A stretch of DNA of 64,000 nt from an uncultured Ruminococcus sp. (GTDB lineage: Bacteria; Bacillota; Clostridia; Lachnospirales; Lachnospiraceae), in the NCBI GenBank assembly GCA_900544395.1, contig UQVC01000012.1, forward strand, positions 7,373-71,372, in the 5' to 3' direction. Positions within the stretch are counted from its first letter, which is position 1, and every line of letters begins with the position of its first letter. A program made the translations under genes and the position numbers. Shown one piece after another: positions 53,906 to 63,381 of the stretch. The notes under the pieces are model-generated. The model was not told the origin of the DNA. It saw only the letters and a list, made by a program, of their open reading frames with translations, and did not search any database.

Positions 53906-53934
53906 ATTATACGGTGTATTTTTATCTTTGTCAA
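53906..53934 (-). promoter_or_regulatory. Consensus sigma-A promoter of ilvBN
   Basis: TTGACA (53934-53929), 17-nt spacer, TATAAT (53911-53906): a full consensus match. Confidence 0.93.
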
Positions 53935-53983
53935 TTCCCTTTTCTTGATGTTTTTTAACATCATTTTGCTTCTCTATATCCTC

Positions 53984-54811
53984 TTATCGTTTTCTCCCAT
54001 TTTTCACTGCACCAATCCCACTGTAAAGTGCCAGAGCCGCCATATTGACTATCACAACACTGGCTCCTGCCGGTGTTGCGTACACATAAGAGATCGTCAC
54101 TCCCAGGATCAGACATACAACGGATACGATCGCAGAATTTAAGATCACGCCCTTAAAATTTTTGAACACCCGCATAGAAGTCAATGCCGGAAAGATCACC
54201 AGACTGGAAATCAAAAGCGCTCCCATCATCCGCATGCCCAACACGATTGTAACTGCTGTCAGGACTGCGATCAGCGTATTGTACAGATTGGATCTGACTC
54301 CGGTCGCCAGTGCGAACGTCTCATCAAACGTAATGGCAAAAATCTTATTGTAAAAAAATAAATATAATACCAGCACTGCCAGTGATAACACCATACTTAA
54401 TTGTACATCGGTCCCGCTCATGGCAAGAATGCTCCCAAACATGTAATTATACACGTCGGTATTCATTCCTGTAGTCATAGAGATCACCATGATCCCGATC
54501 GCCAAAGCGCCCGTGGAGATCAGCGCGATCGCCGCATCTCCTTTGATCTTGCTGCTGCCGCTGATGCGAAGCAGCAGCACCGCCGCCACGACCACCACAG
54601 GAATGGCTACTGCCAGTGGAGCCGCATTCAGCGCTGCCGCCACTGCCATGGCGCCAAATCCTACATGGGAAAGCCCGTCTCCGATCATGGAATATCGTTT
54701 CAGCACCAGACTCACACCCAGAAGTGCCGAACATAACGCGACCAGAGAACCTACCAGAAAAGCTCGCACCATAAACGGATAAGACAGCATTTCTGCTACC
54801 GTATCAAACAT
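53984..54811 (-). CDS. znuB: Metal ABC transporter permease (ZnuB/MntB family)
   Basis: The protein, started at MFDTVAEMLSYPFM, has about eight helices with LLGVSLVLKRYSMIGDGLSHVGFGA, the family's hallmark, and DVYNYMFGSILAMS. It forms the membrane channel for zinc or manganese uptake. The ATG at 54811 overlaps the ATPase stop by 8 nt with GGGAGG upstream; the longer frame to 54961 merely overlaps znuC and is not supported. Confidence 0.92.
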   Translation of the reverse strand: MFDTVAEMLSYPFMVRAFLVGSLVALCSALLGVSLVLKRYSMIGDGLSHVGFGAMAVAAALNAAPLAVAIPVVVVAAVLLLRISGSSKIKGDAAIALISTGALAIGIMVISMTTGMNTDVYNYMFGSILAMSGTDVQLSMVLSLAVLVLYLFFYNKIFAITFDETFALATGVRSNLYNTLIAVLTAVTIVLGMRMMGALLISSLVIFPALTSMRVFKNFKGVILNSAIVSVVCLILGVTISYVYATPAGASVVIVNMAALALYSGIGAVKNGRKR

Positions 54812-55514
54812 CCATCTCACCTCCCAGAAATTTCCTTCCTGCCTCGCTGTTTCGATATGCTTCTGTAGTCCCCCAGAATCTGGCACTCTCCTGTAAGTGC
54901 AGGATATGGCTTGCATACTGCAGGGCGCTTTCAATATCATGGGACACCATGACCACTGCAATTTCAGATTCTTTGTTGATCCGTTCGATCAGCTGATAAA
55001 ATTCTGTAGTTACCAAAGGATCCAGTCCTGTTACCGGTTCATCCAGAAGAAGCAGCTTTTTCGTGGCACAAAGTGCTCGTGCCAGCAGCACTCTTTGTTT
55101 CTGTCCCCCGGACAGATCCCGGAAACACTGATGCTCCATCGTGCGAATCCCCAAAAGTTCCATATTCTCTCTGGCTGCCTGTTTATCCACCGCACTGTAA
55201 AACGGCTTCCAGCCGCGGCTGTTGAGCCTTCCGGAAAGCACCACTTCGTATACGCTGGCCGGAAAATCTCTCTGTACCACAGTCTGCTGGGGAAGATATC
55301 CGATCTCGTTTTGTTTCAGTCCATCTCCCAGCAGAATCTGTCCCTGAAAGGGCTGCTTCAAACCAAGAAGGCTTTTTACCAGCGTGCTCTTCCCGGAACC
55401 GTTCTCTCCTACGATACACAGATAATCTCCCTGCTCGATCTGAAAGGACAGATCTTTTACCACAGTCTGCCCTTCGTATGCGATTGAAATCCCGTCACAT
55501 TGTATCAATGCCAT
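54804..55514 (-). CDS. znuC: Metal ABC transporter ATPase (ZnuC family)
   Basis: The 236-residue ABC ATPase has Walker A GENGSGKSTL, Q-loop GYLPQQ, signature DLSGGQKQRVLLARAL, Walker B LLLLDEPVTGLD and switch histidine VMVSHD. It energises uptake through the adjacent permease. It starts directly after the lipoprotein gene stop. The GYLPQQ form and the neighbours point to the zinc/manganese subfamily. Confidence 0.93.
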   Translation of the reverse strand: MALIQCDGISIAYEGQTVVKDLSFQIEQGDYLCIVGENGSGKSTLVKSLLGLKQPFQGQILLGDGLKQNEIGYLPQQTVVQRDFPASVYEVVLSGRLNSRGWKPFYSAVDKQAARENMELLGIRTMEHQCFRDLSGGQKQRVLLARALCATKKLLLLDEPVTGLDPLVTTEFYQLIERINKESEIAVVMVSHDIESALQYASHILHLQESARFWGTTEAYRNSEAGRKFLGGEMDV

Positions 55515-56531
55515 TTAGTTCAAAGCCTCCTTCAATGTCTCTACATTCTTTTTCATCATGCTCAGATAAGTCTCTCCTTCGGCAAATTCCCTGACTGTCA
55601 GATTATGACAGCTGTAAAATGTCCGCACTTCTGCATGGGTCGTCTCTGCAATGGCATTGGCAATATTTTCATTGCTCAATTCCATCTTCAGAACCACCGG
55701 AATCTGCTCTTCTTTCACCTTGTTGATCAGAAATGCCATGGTTGCTGCGCTTGGTTCTGTATCCGATGCACAGCCGGGAAATGCCGCATAGTAATCCAGG
55801 TCATAGGCATCTGCAAAATAACGGAAGGGAAACCGGTCTCCAAAAAGAAGAACCTCTCTTTTGGCAGATTGTACCACCTCACGGAATGCATCATCCAGCG
55901 CTTCCAGTTGTTTTTCATATGCTTCTTTGTTTTCTTCATACTCTGCCTGATGCTCCGGATCCAGTCCGGCAAGTTCTTCTGTGATCCTTTCCACGATGGA
56001 AATAGCATTTTTAGGAGACGTCCATACGTGCTCATCCGGTGTCATGGTCTCATGGGATCCGTGATCTGACTCCTGATCTGCTTCCTCTTCTCCATGCTCA
56101 TGGCCTCGCTCCTCTTTCATGCCTTCTACATGTTCTTCATTGACGGTTTCCACGCAGTCGATCAGCCGAAGCTGCCGGATCTTTTCCGTGTCAATGGATT
56201 CCAGAATGTCTTCCACCCACTCGTCATTCTCTCCGCCTACATAAATAAACAGATCGCAGTTCTGGATCTTCAAAATATCCTGCGGCGTGGGCTCATAGGA
56301 ATGGGTCTCTTCTCCTGGCTTTAACAGCATGGAAACTTCTGCATGTTTCCCGGCGATCTGACGGACAAAATCATACTGTGGAAAAATGGTCGTCACAACA
56401 CGCAGTGTATCTTCTCTATTTTCGGATTCTTCACTCACATGCCGGCATCCGGACACACCGATCATCAGGACAACTGCTGTCAGCAGCAAGAGCGCCGCTT
56501 TTCCCCTGTATGCTCTGAAAGATTTCATCAT
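55515..56531 (-). CDS. znuA: Metal-binding lipoprotein, probable zinc receptor (ZnuA/AdcA-like)
   Basis: A signal peptide with lipobox (MIGVSGC) anchors the protein outside the membrane. The cluster A-I fold shows VVTTIFPQYDFVRQIAG, GEETHSYEPTPQDI and DEHVWTSPKNA, with histidine ligands in each. A loop near residues 148-168 (GHEHGEEEADQESDHGSHE) is rich in His and acidic residues, which is characteristic of zinc receptors. An ATG at 56531 is preferred; a GTG at 56546 overlapping the folA stop is the alternative. First of the znuACB set. Confidence 0.9.
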   Translation of the reverse strand: MMKSFRAYRGKAALLLLTAVVLMIGVSGCRHVSEESENREDTLRVVTTIFPQYDFVRQIAGKHAEVSMLLKPGEETHSYEPTPQDILKIQNCDLFIYVGGENDEWVEDILESIDTEKIRQLRLIDCVETVNEEHVEGMKEERGHEHGEEEADQESDHGSHETMTPDEHVWTSPKNAISIVERITEELAGLDPEHQAEYEENKEAYEKQLEALDDAFREVVQSAKREVLLFGDRFPFRYFADAYDLDYYAAFPGCASDTEPSAATMAFLINKVKEEQIPVVLKMELSNENIANAIAETTHAEVRTFYSCHNLTVREFAEGETYLSMMKKNVETLKEALN

Positions 56532-56542
56532 ACCGCCTGCTT

Positions 56543-57034
56543 TCACGATTGACGCTCATAGGTGGTGAAGACATACTCCAGATCAAAGCAGGTATGTTCC
56601 TCACTGACCTCTGTCATCTTCCATTCTTCCATTTGATCCAGATTTGGGAAATGGGTGTCTGCCTGATAAGCGTGATCGATCTTGGTCACATACACTTTCT
56701 GACAGTAAGGAAGCAGCATCCGGTAAATGCTCTCTCCCCCGATCACAAAGATCTCTTCCTCGTCATATTGTTTCAGTTCTTCCAGCAACTCCTCTGGTGT
56801 ATGCACGATCACGGCATCTTTGACCTGATAATTTGGATTTCCTGTCAGTACAATATTTGTTCTGTTTTTCAGGGGAAGACCGTTTGGAAAGCTTTCCAGC
56901 GTCTTTCTCCCCATTACCACAACTTTCCCGCTTGTCATCTGGCGGAAAAACTTCATATCCGCCGGAATGCTGACCAGCAATTTATTTTTATAACCGATTG
57001 CCCAGTTTTTGTCTGCTGCTACGATTGCGTTCAT
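56543..57034 (-). CDS. folA: Dihydrofolate reductase
   Basis: The 163-residue enzyme opens NAIVAADKNWAIGYKNKLLVSIPADMKFF and has VVMGRKTLESFP and FVIGGESIYRMLLPYC, the NADPH- and folate-binding elements. The usual acidic residue at the substrate site is Asp in IPADMKFF. It reduces the dihydrofolate produced by the neighbouring thyA, 15 nt upstream. Length and motifs fit a chromosomal enzyme rather than a mobile trimethoprim-resistance type. Confidence 0.95.
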   Translation of the reverse strand: MNAIVAADKNWAIGYKNKLLVSIPADMKFFRQMTSGKVVVMGRKTLESFPNGLPLKNRTNIVLTGNPNYQVKDAVIVHTPEELLEELKQYDEEEIFVIGGESIYRMLLPYCQKVYVTKIDHAYQADTHFPNLDQMEEWKMTEVSEEHTCFDLEYVFTTYERQS

Positions 57035-57049
57035 TGTCTTTCTCCTTTT

Positions 57050-57898
57050 CTATACTGCAATTGGAATGTTTTTTATCTGCGGATGGGTCTCATATCCATC
57101 CAGCCTGACATCATCCGGCGTAAACTCATAAAAATCTTTGATCTCCGGATTCAGCCAGAACTTCGGAGCCGGAAGCGGCTCTCTTTTTATTAACTCTTCG
57201 ATCATCGGCACATGGCGGTCATAAATATGGGCATCTGCGATCACATGGACAAACTCTCCCACTTTCATATCACAGACCTGTGCCAGCATATGGAGCAGAA
57301 CTGCATACTGACACACATTCCAGTTGTTCGCTGCCAGCACATCCTGGGAGCGCTGATTTAAGATACCGTTCAGTGTCAGCTTATCGCTGTCTTTTTCTTT
57401 GGTCACATTAAACGTCATGCTGTATGCACATGGATACAGGTTCATCTCATGAAGATCCTGATGGACATAAATATTGGTCATGATACGCCGGCTGTACGGA
57501 TTATTTTTCAGATCATAGATCACCCGGTCCACCTGATCCATCATTCCCTCTTTATACTGATGCTTGACCTGCATCTGATATCCATACGCTTTCCCGATAG
57601 AACCGTCCTCATCTGCCCAACTATCCCAGATATGGCTGTTCAGTTCATGGATGTTGTTGGATTTTTTCTGCCAGATCCAAAGCATCTCGTCCACACAGCT
57701 CTTGATCCCTGTTCTTCTCAGTGTCAGCGCCGGAAACTCTTTGGAAAGATCATAGCGGTTCACCACACCAAACCTTTTGATGGTATAGGCCGGAGTTCCG
57801 TCCTCCCAGACCGGACGCACTTTTTCTCCTTCTGTGCTTGTCCCGTTGTCAATGATATCTCTGCACATCTCTATAAATACTTTATCTGCGTAACTCAC
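57050..57898 (-). CDS. thyA: Thymidylate synthase
   Basis: ThyA makes dTMP from dUMP with methylenetetrahydrofolate. The 282-residue protein has the nucleophilic cysteine in MNLYPCAYSMTFNV, followed by LNGILNQRSQDVLAANNWNV (the RSQD phosphate/folate region) and HIYDRHV. Some segments differ from the E. coli type, as in the Bacteroides/Clostridia subgroup. It lies 14 nt after hom and 15 nt before folA, pairing the two dTMP-cycle enzymes. Confidence 0.95.
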   Translation of the reverse strand: MSYADKVFIEMCRDIIDNGTSTEGEKVRPVWEDGTPAYTIKRFGVVNRYDLSKEFPALTLRRTGIKSCVDEMLWIWQKKSNNIHELNSHIWDSWADEDGSIGKAYGYQMQVKHQYKEGMMDQVDRVIYDLKNNPYSRRIMTNIYVHQDLHEMNLYPCAYSMTFNVTKEKDSDKLTLNGILNQRSQDVLAANNWNVCQYAVLLHMLAQVCDMKVGEFVHVIADAHIYDRHVPMIEELIKREPLPAPKFWLNPEIKDFYEFTPDDVRLDGYETHPQIKNIPIAV

Positions 57899-57912
57899 TC
57901 TTTTGACACCTC

Positions 57913-59196
57913 CTAATATTCTCTGATCATGCTGCTGATCTCAAAAATACTGTCTGTATTCTGCAATTCTTTTAACGCATCCTGGATATGGTACTCTTTT
58001 ACTTTCTCTGTACTGATGACTAATTCTGCAGTTGTCTCCTGTACGTATTTTTGTACCACTCTTCGAATGCTGACTTTGTGGTTTCCAAATACACTGGCTA
58101 CTTTTGCCAGTACTCCGGGTTCGTTCTTCACCTGCATTCTGAGGAAAAATTTATGTTTTACCTCATCAAATGGCTTCACCGGAAGATTCCGATAACACGT
58201 ACAGCTGATCCTTCCATTGCATCCGAACTGCAGATTTCTCGCAACATCGATCACGTCTCCGACCACTGCGCTTGCCGTCGGCATCTCCCCTGCCCCTCTT
58301 CCATAAAACATGGCGTCATCCACTGCATCTCCATGTACAAACACTGCATTGAATGAATCCCGAACGGAAGCCAGTGGATGTTCTTTTCCAAGCAGCATCG
58401 GATAGACTCCGACTTCGATCCCGCTGTCCGTGTGATGTGCCACGGAAAGTAATTTGATCACACAGTCAAACTCTTTGGCATATGCAATGTCTTCTGCTGT
58501 GATCTTTGTAATTCCTTCTGTATAGACGTCTTTGAACTGTACCCGGGAATGAAACGCAATGGAAGACAAAATGGCTGCTTTTCTTCCTGCATCCAGTCCT
58601 TCTACATCTGCAGTCGGATCTGCCTCCGCATATCCCAGTTCTGTTGCTTTTGCAAGGGCCTCCTGAAAGCTCATATTCTCTTCAAACATCTTGGTCAGAA
58701 TATAGTTTGTTGTCCCATTGACGATTCCCATGACTTCTGAGATCTCATTTCCTGCAAGACATTGTTTGAGTGGACGAATAATGGGGATTGCCCCTGCCAC
58801 AGATGCCTCAAAAAGCAGATCACATCCATGCGCCGCTGCCAGGTCTAACAGTTCTCCTCCATGCTCTGCCATGAGATCTTTATTGGCTGTCACCACATGT
58901 TTTCCGGCTTTCAGCGCTTCTTCGATCATGGTTTTTGCAGGTTCGATCCCACCCATCACTTCAATCACAATCCGGATCTTCGGATCTGTAATGATCGAGT
59001 TCCAGTCTGTTGTGAGCAGGGTTTCCTCTACCCCTTCTCTTTTTTTATTCAAATTGTGCACCAGGATCTTTTCAATACACAATTCAGCTCCTGCTATATG
59101 TGCCATTGTCCCTGCACGTCTCTGAAGCAGTTTGTATACACCGCTCCCAACTGTCCCAAACCCCAATAATGCTGCACTGATTTTTTTATTTTCCAT
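57913..59196 (-). CDS. hom: Homoserine dehydrogenase
   Basis: Hom reduces aspartate semialdehyde to homoserine, the branch to threonine and methionine. It has the Rossmann loop ALLGFGTVGSGVYKLL, the catalytic core NGTTNYILTKMFEENMSF, EADPTADVEGLDAGRKAAIL, and a C-terminal ACT domain (about 340-427). I start at the ATG at 59196 with GAGGTGA upstream; the frame to 59223 adds nine residues. It heads hom-thyA-folA-znuACB. Confidence 0.96.
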   Translation of the reverse strand: MENKKISAALLGFGTVGSGVYKLLQRRAGTMAHIAGAELCIEKILVHNLNKKREGVEETLLTTDWNSIITDPKIRIVIEVMGGIEPAKTMIEEALKAGKHVVTANKDLMAEHGGELLDLAAAHGCDLLFEASVAGAIPIIRPLKQCLAGNEISEVMGIVNGTTNYILTKMFEENMSFQEALAKATELGYAEADPTADVEGLDAGRKAAILSSIAFHSRVQFKDVYTEGITKITAEDIAYAKEFDCVIKLLSVAHHTDSGIEVGVYPMLLGKEHPLASVRDSFNAVFVHGDAVDDAMFYGRGAGEMPTASAVVGDVIDVARNLQFGCNGRISCTCYRNLPVKPFDEVKHKFFLRMQVKNEPGVLAKVASVFGNHKVSIRRVVQKYVQETTAELVISTEKVKEYHIQDALKELQNTDSIFEISSMIREY

Positions 59197-59272
59197 ATCC
59201 GTCACCTCTGTTTTTGAATCCACTGATTTTACGAAAACTACAGACTCCTGTTTCTATAGAGTAACAAAATCT

Positions 59273-59308
59273 TCCAAAAAAGTAAAGCAGACATTCCCTG
59301 CCTGCTTT
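59273..59308 (-). terminator. Terminator after the AAA/DUF4143 gene
   Basis: AAAGCAG pairs with CTGCTTT around an 11-nt loop, followed by ACTTTTTTGG on the minus strand. It stands between the ATPase gene and hom. Confidence 0.7.
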
Positions 59309-59328
59309 TCTTCTCTTTCTGGCTGCCT

Positions 59329-60549
59329 TTATCCTTCAGCCAGCCAGTCGATTACATTCTTTACCTGTATCCCCTCATAATTTCCCAGCGTATAACGGTC
59401 CAAGGTCAATACAATCTTTTCATAATTATCCCGTATTTCCTGAAGCGGGCGCATTTCACGTTCAAACGTCGTTTCCGCCGTCATATCTGCTGTTACCTGA
59501 TAATAAGTCAGAATGTCCTGTTTCCTTGCCACAAAGTCAACCTCTGTATCTCCATATTTCCCGATATTCACACGATATCCTCTTCTCAGCAATTCAAAAT
59601 AAACAATATTTTCAATCGAAAATCCAAGATCATAGTTCTTCTTTGGTAAAATATGATTTCGAATCCCCAAATCTACAATATACCATTTTCGATTTACTTT
59701 CAGAAGTTGTTTTCCTGCAATATCAAATCGTTCCACCGGATAAAATACAAAAGATTCTGCTAACACTTCCATATAATCATTCACTGTATTTTGTGACACT
59801 TTTCTTCCGCTTGACGTCAGATAATTTGTGACACTTTTGGCAGATACAGGACTTCCTATTGTGCTTGCCAGAAATCGTGCGATGGTCTTAAGCAAAACAA
59901 TATCCGTAACCTTACGCTTTGAATGCTCCTGCTCTCGTCTCGCCTGCCGGTCTTCAATGTCTTTTACGATCACGGTATTATAGATGCCCTCCAGATATGT
60001 TTCTACTTTTTCTGTTGTCCGTTCCATCACCGCTACATATGGCATTCCTCCATTTTTCAGATACTCCGGAAACGCCTGCTCCACATCTTCTCCACTCTCT
60101 TCACAGTATTCCCGAAAAGAAAGCGGAAGTATCGAAATCTCCACATAACGTCCGGTCAGCAGCGTTGCAAGATCTCCTGACAGCATATATGCATTTGACC
60201 CTGTAATATAAATATCCGTATTTTTTTTCACATATAAACTGTCCACTACCTTTTCAAAAGAAGGAACTTTTTGTATTTCATCCAAAAAGATATATGTCAT
60301 TTTGTTTTCACATAATCTTTCTTTTAAATACGTATATAACTTTTTATAATCCTGCAGTTCTTCATATTCAAGCTCTTCAAAATTGATAGAAATTATCTGC
60401 TGTTCCTGTACTCCACACTCTTTTAGATACTGTTGATACTGCAAAAGAAGCGTCGATTTTCCACAACGTCGTATTCCTGTTACAACTTTGATCACGTGTT
60501 CCTCTTTCCATTCTTTTAACTGCTGTAAATATTCATATCTCTGAACCAT
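59329..60549 (-). CDS. AAA_14 / DUF4143 ATPase
   Basis: The protein has an N-terminal P-loop ATPase domain with GIRRCGKSTLL (about residues 24-34), YIFLDEIQKVPSFE (Walker B) and TGSNAYMLSGDLATLLTGR. A winged-helix-like middle and the DUF4143 domain follow, with VDLGIRNHIL and DTEVDFVARK (nuclease-like D...D-x-K pattern). Such ATPases are common in gut anaerobes and of unknown role. The ATG at 60549 is preferred, with GAGGTGA upstream. It appears monocistronic. Confidence 0.92.
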   Translation of the reverse strand: MVQRYEYLQQLKEWKEEHVIKVVTGIRRCGKSTLLLQYQQYLKECGVQEQQIISINFEELEYEELQDYKKLYTYLKERLCENKMTYIFLDEIQKVPSFEKVVDSLYVKKNTDIYITGSNAYMLSGDLATLLTGRYVEISILPLSFREYCEESGEDVEQAFPEYLKNGGMPYVAVMERTTEKVETYLEGIYNTVIVKDIEDRQARREQEHSKRKVTDIVLLKTIARFLASTIGSPVSAKSVTNYLTSSGRKVSQNTVNDYMEVLAESFVFYPVERFDIAGKQLLKVNRKWYIVDLGIRNHILPKKNYDLGFSIENIVYFELLRRGYRVNIGKYGDTEVDFVARKQDILTYYQVTADMTAETTFEREMRPLQEIRDNYEKIVLTLDRYTLGNYEGIQVKNVIDWLAEG

Positions 60550-60669
60550 ACAGATCACCTCACATTTTAATATCTTCATTATAATATAAAATGCTCTGTT
60601 TTTCAATTTTTATTCCCAAATCAGAAAATTTTTCTTATATTCACAAAAAAGTTTCCCATTTTGGAATTT

Positions 60670-63381
60670 TTATTCCCGTATTACATCCACTACTTCTTCT
60701 TTTAACACAGACTGTCCGGAAAGCAGCACTGCTGTCACACAGATGATAAGATTAATCGCTGTCATGAGTAATATCGGAAACAGTTGGATCTCACTTTTGG
60801 GATGTAAATACAAAAATACATGGGTCATAAAATAATACAAGATTTTCTGCACGATCACATCCAGGACAACCATTGCTGCGCTGGCATAGAGTCCATATCG
60901 GATTCCTTCCTTACACAACATTTTCCGAAACCCGGAATCGGTGATCCCCATGGCTCGCAAAATCCCAAATTCATGTTTTCTTGCCGCTACCAGATACTGC
61001 ATACTGTTCATAATATGCAGCAGGCTGATCACCAGCAGCACCAGAGCAATCCCGTAAAAGAACATCATTTTCTGCTTCAGATAGAAATTCTGCACTTCAA
61101 TCTGTCTGGTGTAATCTTTCACGATACAGCCAGGCACCCCGGAGACAATCCTTTGGATTGCTTCTGTCACATCCCCGGCATCTGCCCCTTCTTCCAGAGA
61201 CAGACTGATCGTCCGGTAATCCTGAACGCCAAAATATTTCTCCATCTGTTCATTCGTCATAATCAAGCTGACACCGTTTCCGGCGCCTTCTTCATAAAAC
61301 TGCTCTACTCTTGCCAGTGGTCGACTGACTACTGCCTGCACGTTCAGCTTTGTATCCTGATACTGATCCTCTGCCGCCTGAAACCGCAGCAATTCTGCCG
61401 GCCCTTTGGAATCCTTCGGTGTCCTCACCGTAAGAGGATCCCCGGGAGATAATTCAATCCCGTCATAATTCCCCTGACCATCCATCAAAGTCGCCAGAAT
61501 CACGGAATCTTCCGCCTGCATTTTTTGAGGGTCAATGGTTCCTTTCAGCAGATAATCCTGCAGTTCTTCCAGCATCTCTTCTTCATACCCATACACATTG
61601 ACTTTCAGCCGATACATATCCTTGGATTCCCGCACCAGTCTTCCATTGTAGTTCTCTGCCATCCGCTCATTTGCATCCAGCACGTTTCCCTGCGCTTTTT
61701 CCCCCGCCAGATAAAATTCGGGCCAGTGAAATTCTTCGTTGGAAAGTTCCACTTCTCCCGGCATATAACGAACCGGCTGAACCAACTGCAGACCTTCCAC
61801 CTTGTTCATCTGCCTGGCCTGTTTCTCCGGGATCGTCTCAGAGAGGTCATTGGAATCCTCATATACCTGAATATCCGAACCAAGCCCGTCATCCGCTTTA
61901 AAGGTCAGTTCATTGTTGATCTTTGCATTCTCTGTCAGATAGGCTGTCCCCAGAAACAGAACACTTCCCACGGAAAGAGACAACACAATTCCGACAAAGG
62001 TCTTTTTTCTGGAAAACATAAATTTACTGGTCAATACACCGGTCAGATCTTTGTGTTTCAGGCTGTAGATGGTCCGCTTTTTCTTTCGGCTCTTATCTTC
62101 TGTGATCATCATTTCCCGCAACGTCTGCTTCTTCATGCTTTGTACCAGCAAACCGCTGACACATATAAGGAGTACAAATAAGAATATACCTCCCAGTAAG
62201 ATCACCTCACCTGCAATCTGAAATTGTCCCGCTGACGGGATTCCTGCCTGTGCCGCTTCTCTGGCTGCATCTGCCGCCGCATAGCTATTGCCGTGCAGGG
62301 ATTCCCCGGATGGAACAAAAATACTGCCGATCTTCTGATAGATCCCCCAGGCTGCCAGATTTCCCAGCACACACCCTACCGGATAAGCGGCCAGAAAGAT
62401 CATGCCAAGTTCTGTCAGCAAAACTGCGAATGTAACGTTCCCTCCCATTCCCAGCGTCTGCATCACACTGTACTGGGACATCCGTTTGCGCACCGACACC
62501 TGAAACAAACTGTAGACCACAAATGCTCCAAACAGCCCCAAAGCGCCCAGTACTGCCAGATCCGTCAGATTCCATGCCGCATCCAGATTTCCCCAGATAT
62601 AAGGAAGTCCTGCATATCGCCAGTTTTGAATCCCTGTTTTTACAATTTCCAGTGCATCGATCGGAACGCCGTTTTTGAGCCATTCCAGCAAATCCTGATT
62701 CGCCCGGATGTGCTCCATCTGGATTTCAAACGCCTTGCTAAAAGCTGACATCTGATCGTAAATCTTCATTTTCTCATCAAACTTCACATAAAAAAACTTT
62801 CCATTTGTCCCATAATCCAGGGCAGGATCTACAAATACCTGCATCTTTTGTTCTAATTGAGCCGGCTGCTCTGACACGATCCCGGAGAGAGTAAAAGTCT
62901 CTCCGTCCAGAGTAAACATCGTTCCTAATTCCTGTGGGATTTCCAGATTCTGCAAGGTAAATCTATCCAGGGCTGCCTCCCCTTTTTCTGTCGGATATCT
63001 GCCCTCTTCCATCGTTCGTCCCATCATGGAAAGATATCCTTCATCGGCATGATCCAGTTCGATCTCATAAGGTTCTTCCACCACTTTCCGTATTGTCAGG
63101 ATTCCTGTCTGTTCCACACAATATCCCGGCATCTGCTTTCCCGGTTCATAGGTTTCCTGAAATGCTTCAAACCAGGGCAGATCACATCGCATCGTATAGT
63201 GCCAGTCCCCGGATCCCATGCGCGCATTTTCCCTGGCTGCATGGTTTCCGCTCTCCTGAAGAGAACCGATTCCGGTAAAAAGCGCACAGGATAATGTAAT
63301 TCCAAGAAACAGTGCCAATGTCTGCTTTTTGTAATATTTCAGATAGGACCATGCAAGGTGAAGGATCTGTTTCATCGCCAT
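60670..63381 (-). CDS. FtsX-like ABC transporter permease
   Basis: The 903-residue protein has an N-terminal helix (about 18-38), a large external domain, three helices near 270-410, a second helix-external-domain unit (about 460-760), and three C-terminal helices. These are two FtsX/MacB-type modules in one chain. A motif AARKHEFGILRAMGI before the last helices is typical of the family. Such permeases handle lipoproteins, peptides or antimicrobial sensing. It overlaps the ATPase gene by a few bases; Met3 is an equally good start. The partner ATPase is broken, so this transporter may be inactive. Confidence 0.88.
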   Translation of the reverse strand: MAMKQILHLAWSYLKYYKKQTLALFLGITLSCALFTGIGSLQESGNHAARENARMGSGDWHYTMRCDLPWFEAFQETYEPGKQMPGYCVEQTGILTIRKVVEEPYEIELDHADEGYLSMMGRTMEEGRYPTEKGEAALDRFTLQNLEIPQELGTMFTLDGETFTLSGIVSEQPAQLEQKMQVFVDPALDYGTNGKFFYVKFDEKMKIYDQMSAFSKAFEIQMEHIRANQDLLEWLKNGVPIDALEIVKTGIQNWRYAGLPYIWGNLDAAWNLTDLAVLGALGLFGAFVVYSLFQVSVRKRMSQYSVMQTLGMGGNVTFAVLLTELGMIFLAAYPVGCVLGNLAAWGIYQKIGSIFVPSGESLHGNSYAAADAAREAAQAGIPSAGQFQIAGEVILLGGIFLFVLLICVSGLLVQSMKKQTLREMMITEDKSRKKKRTIYSLKHKDLTGVLTSKFMFSRKKTFVGIVLSLSVGSVLFLGTAYLTENAKINNELTFKADDGLGSDIQVYEDSNDLSETIPEKQARQMNKVEGLQLVQPVRYMPGEVELSNEEFHWPEFYLAGEKAQGNVLDANERMAENYNGRLVRESKDMYRLKVNVYGYEEEMLEELQDYLLKGTIDPQKMQAEDSVILATLMDGQGNYDGIELSPGDPLTVRTPKDSKGPAELLRFQAAEDQYQDTKLNVQAVVSRPLARVEQFYEEGAGNGVSLIMTNEQMEKYFGVQDYRTISLSLEEGADAGDVTEAIQRIVSGVPGCIVKDYTRQIEVQNFYLKQKMMFFYGIALVLLVISLLHIMNSMQYLVAARKHEFGILRAMGITDSGFRKMLCKEGIRYGLYASAAMVVLDVIVQKILYYFMTHVFLYLHPKSEIQLFPILLMTAINLIICVTAVLLSGQSVLKEEVVDVIRE

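Noticed and set aside
53799..53934. T-box riboswitch for ilvB
   Set aside because: The AGGGTGGNACCGCG-like antiterminator motif and a specifier loop are absent, and the leader is only about 100 nt.
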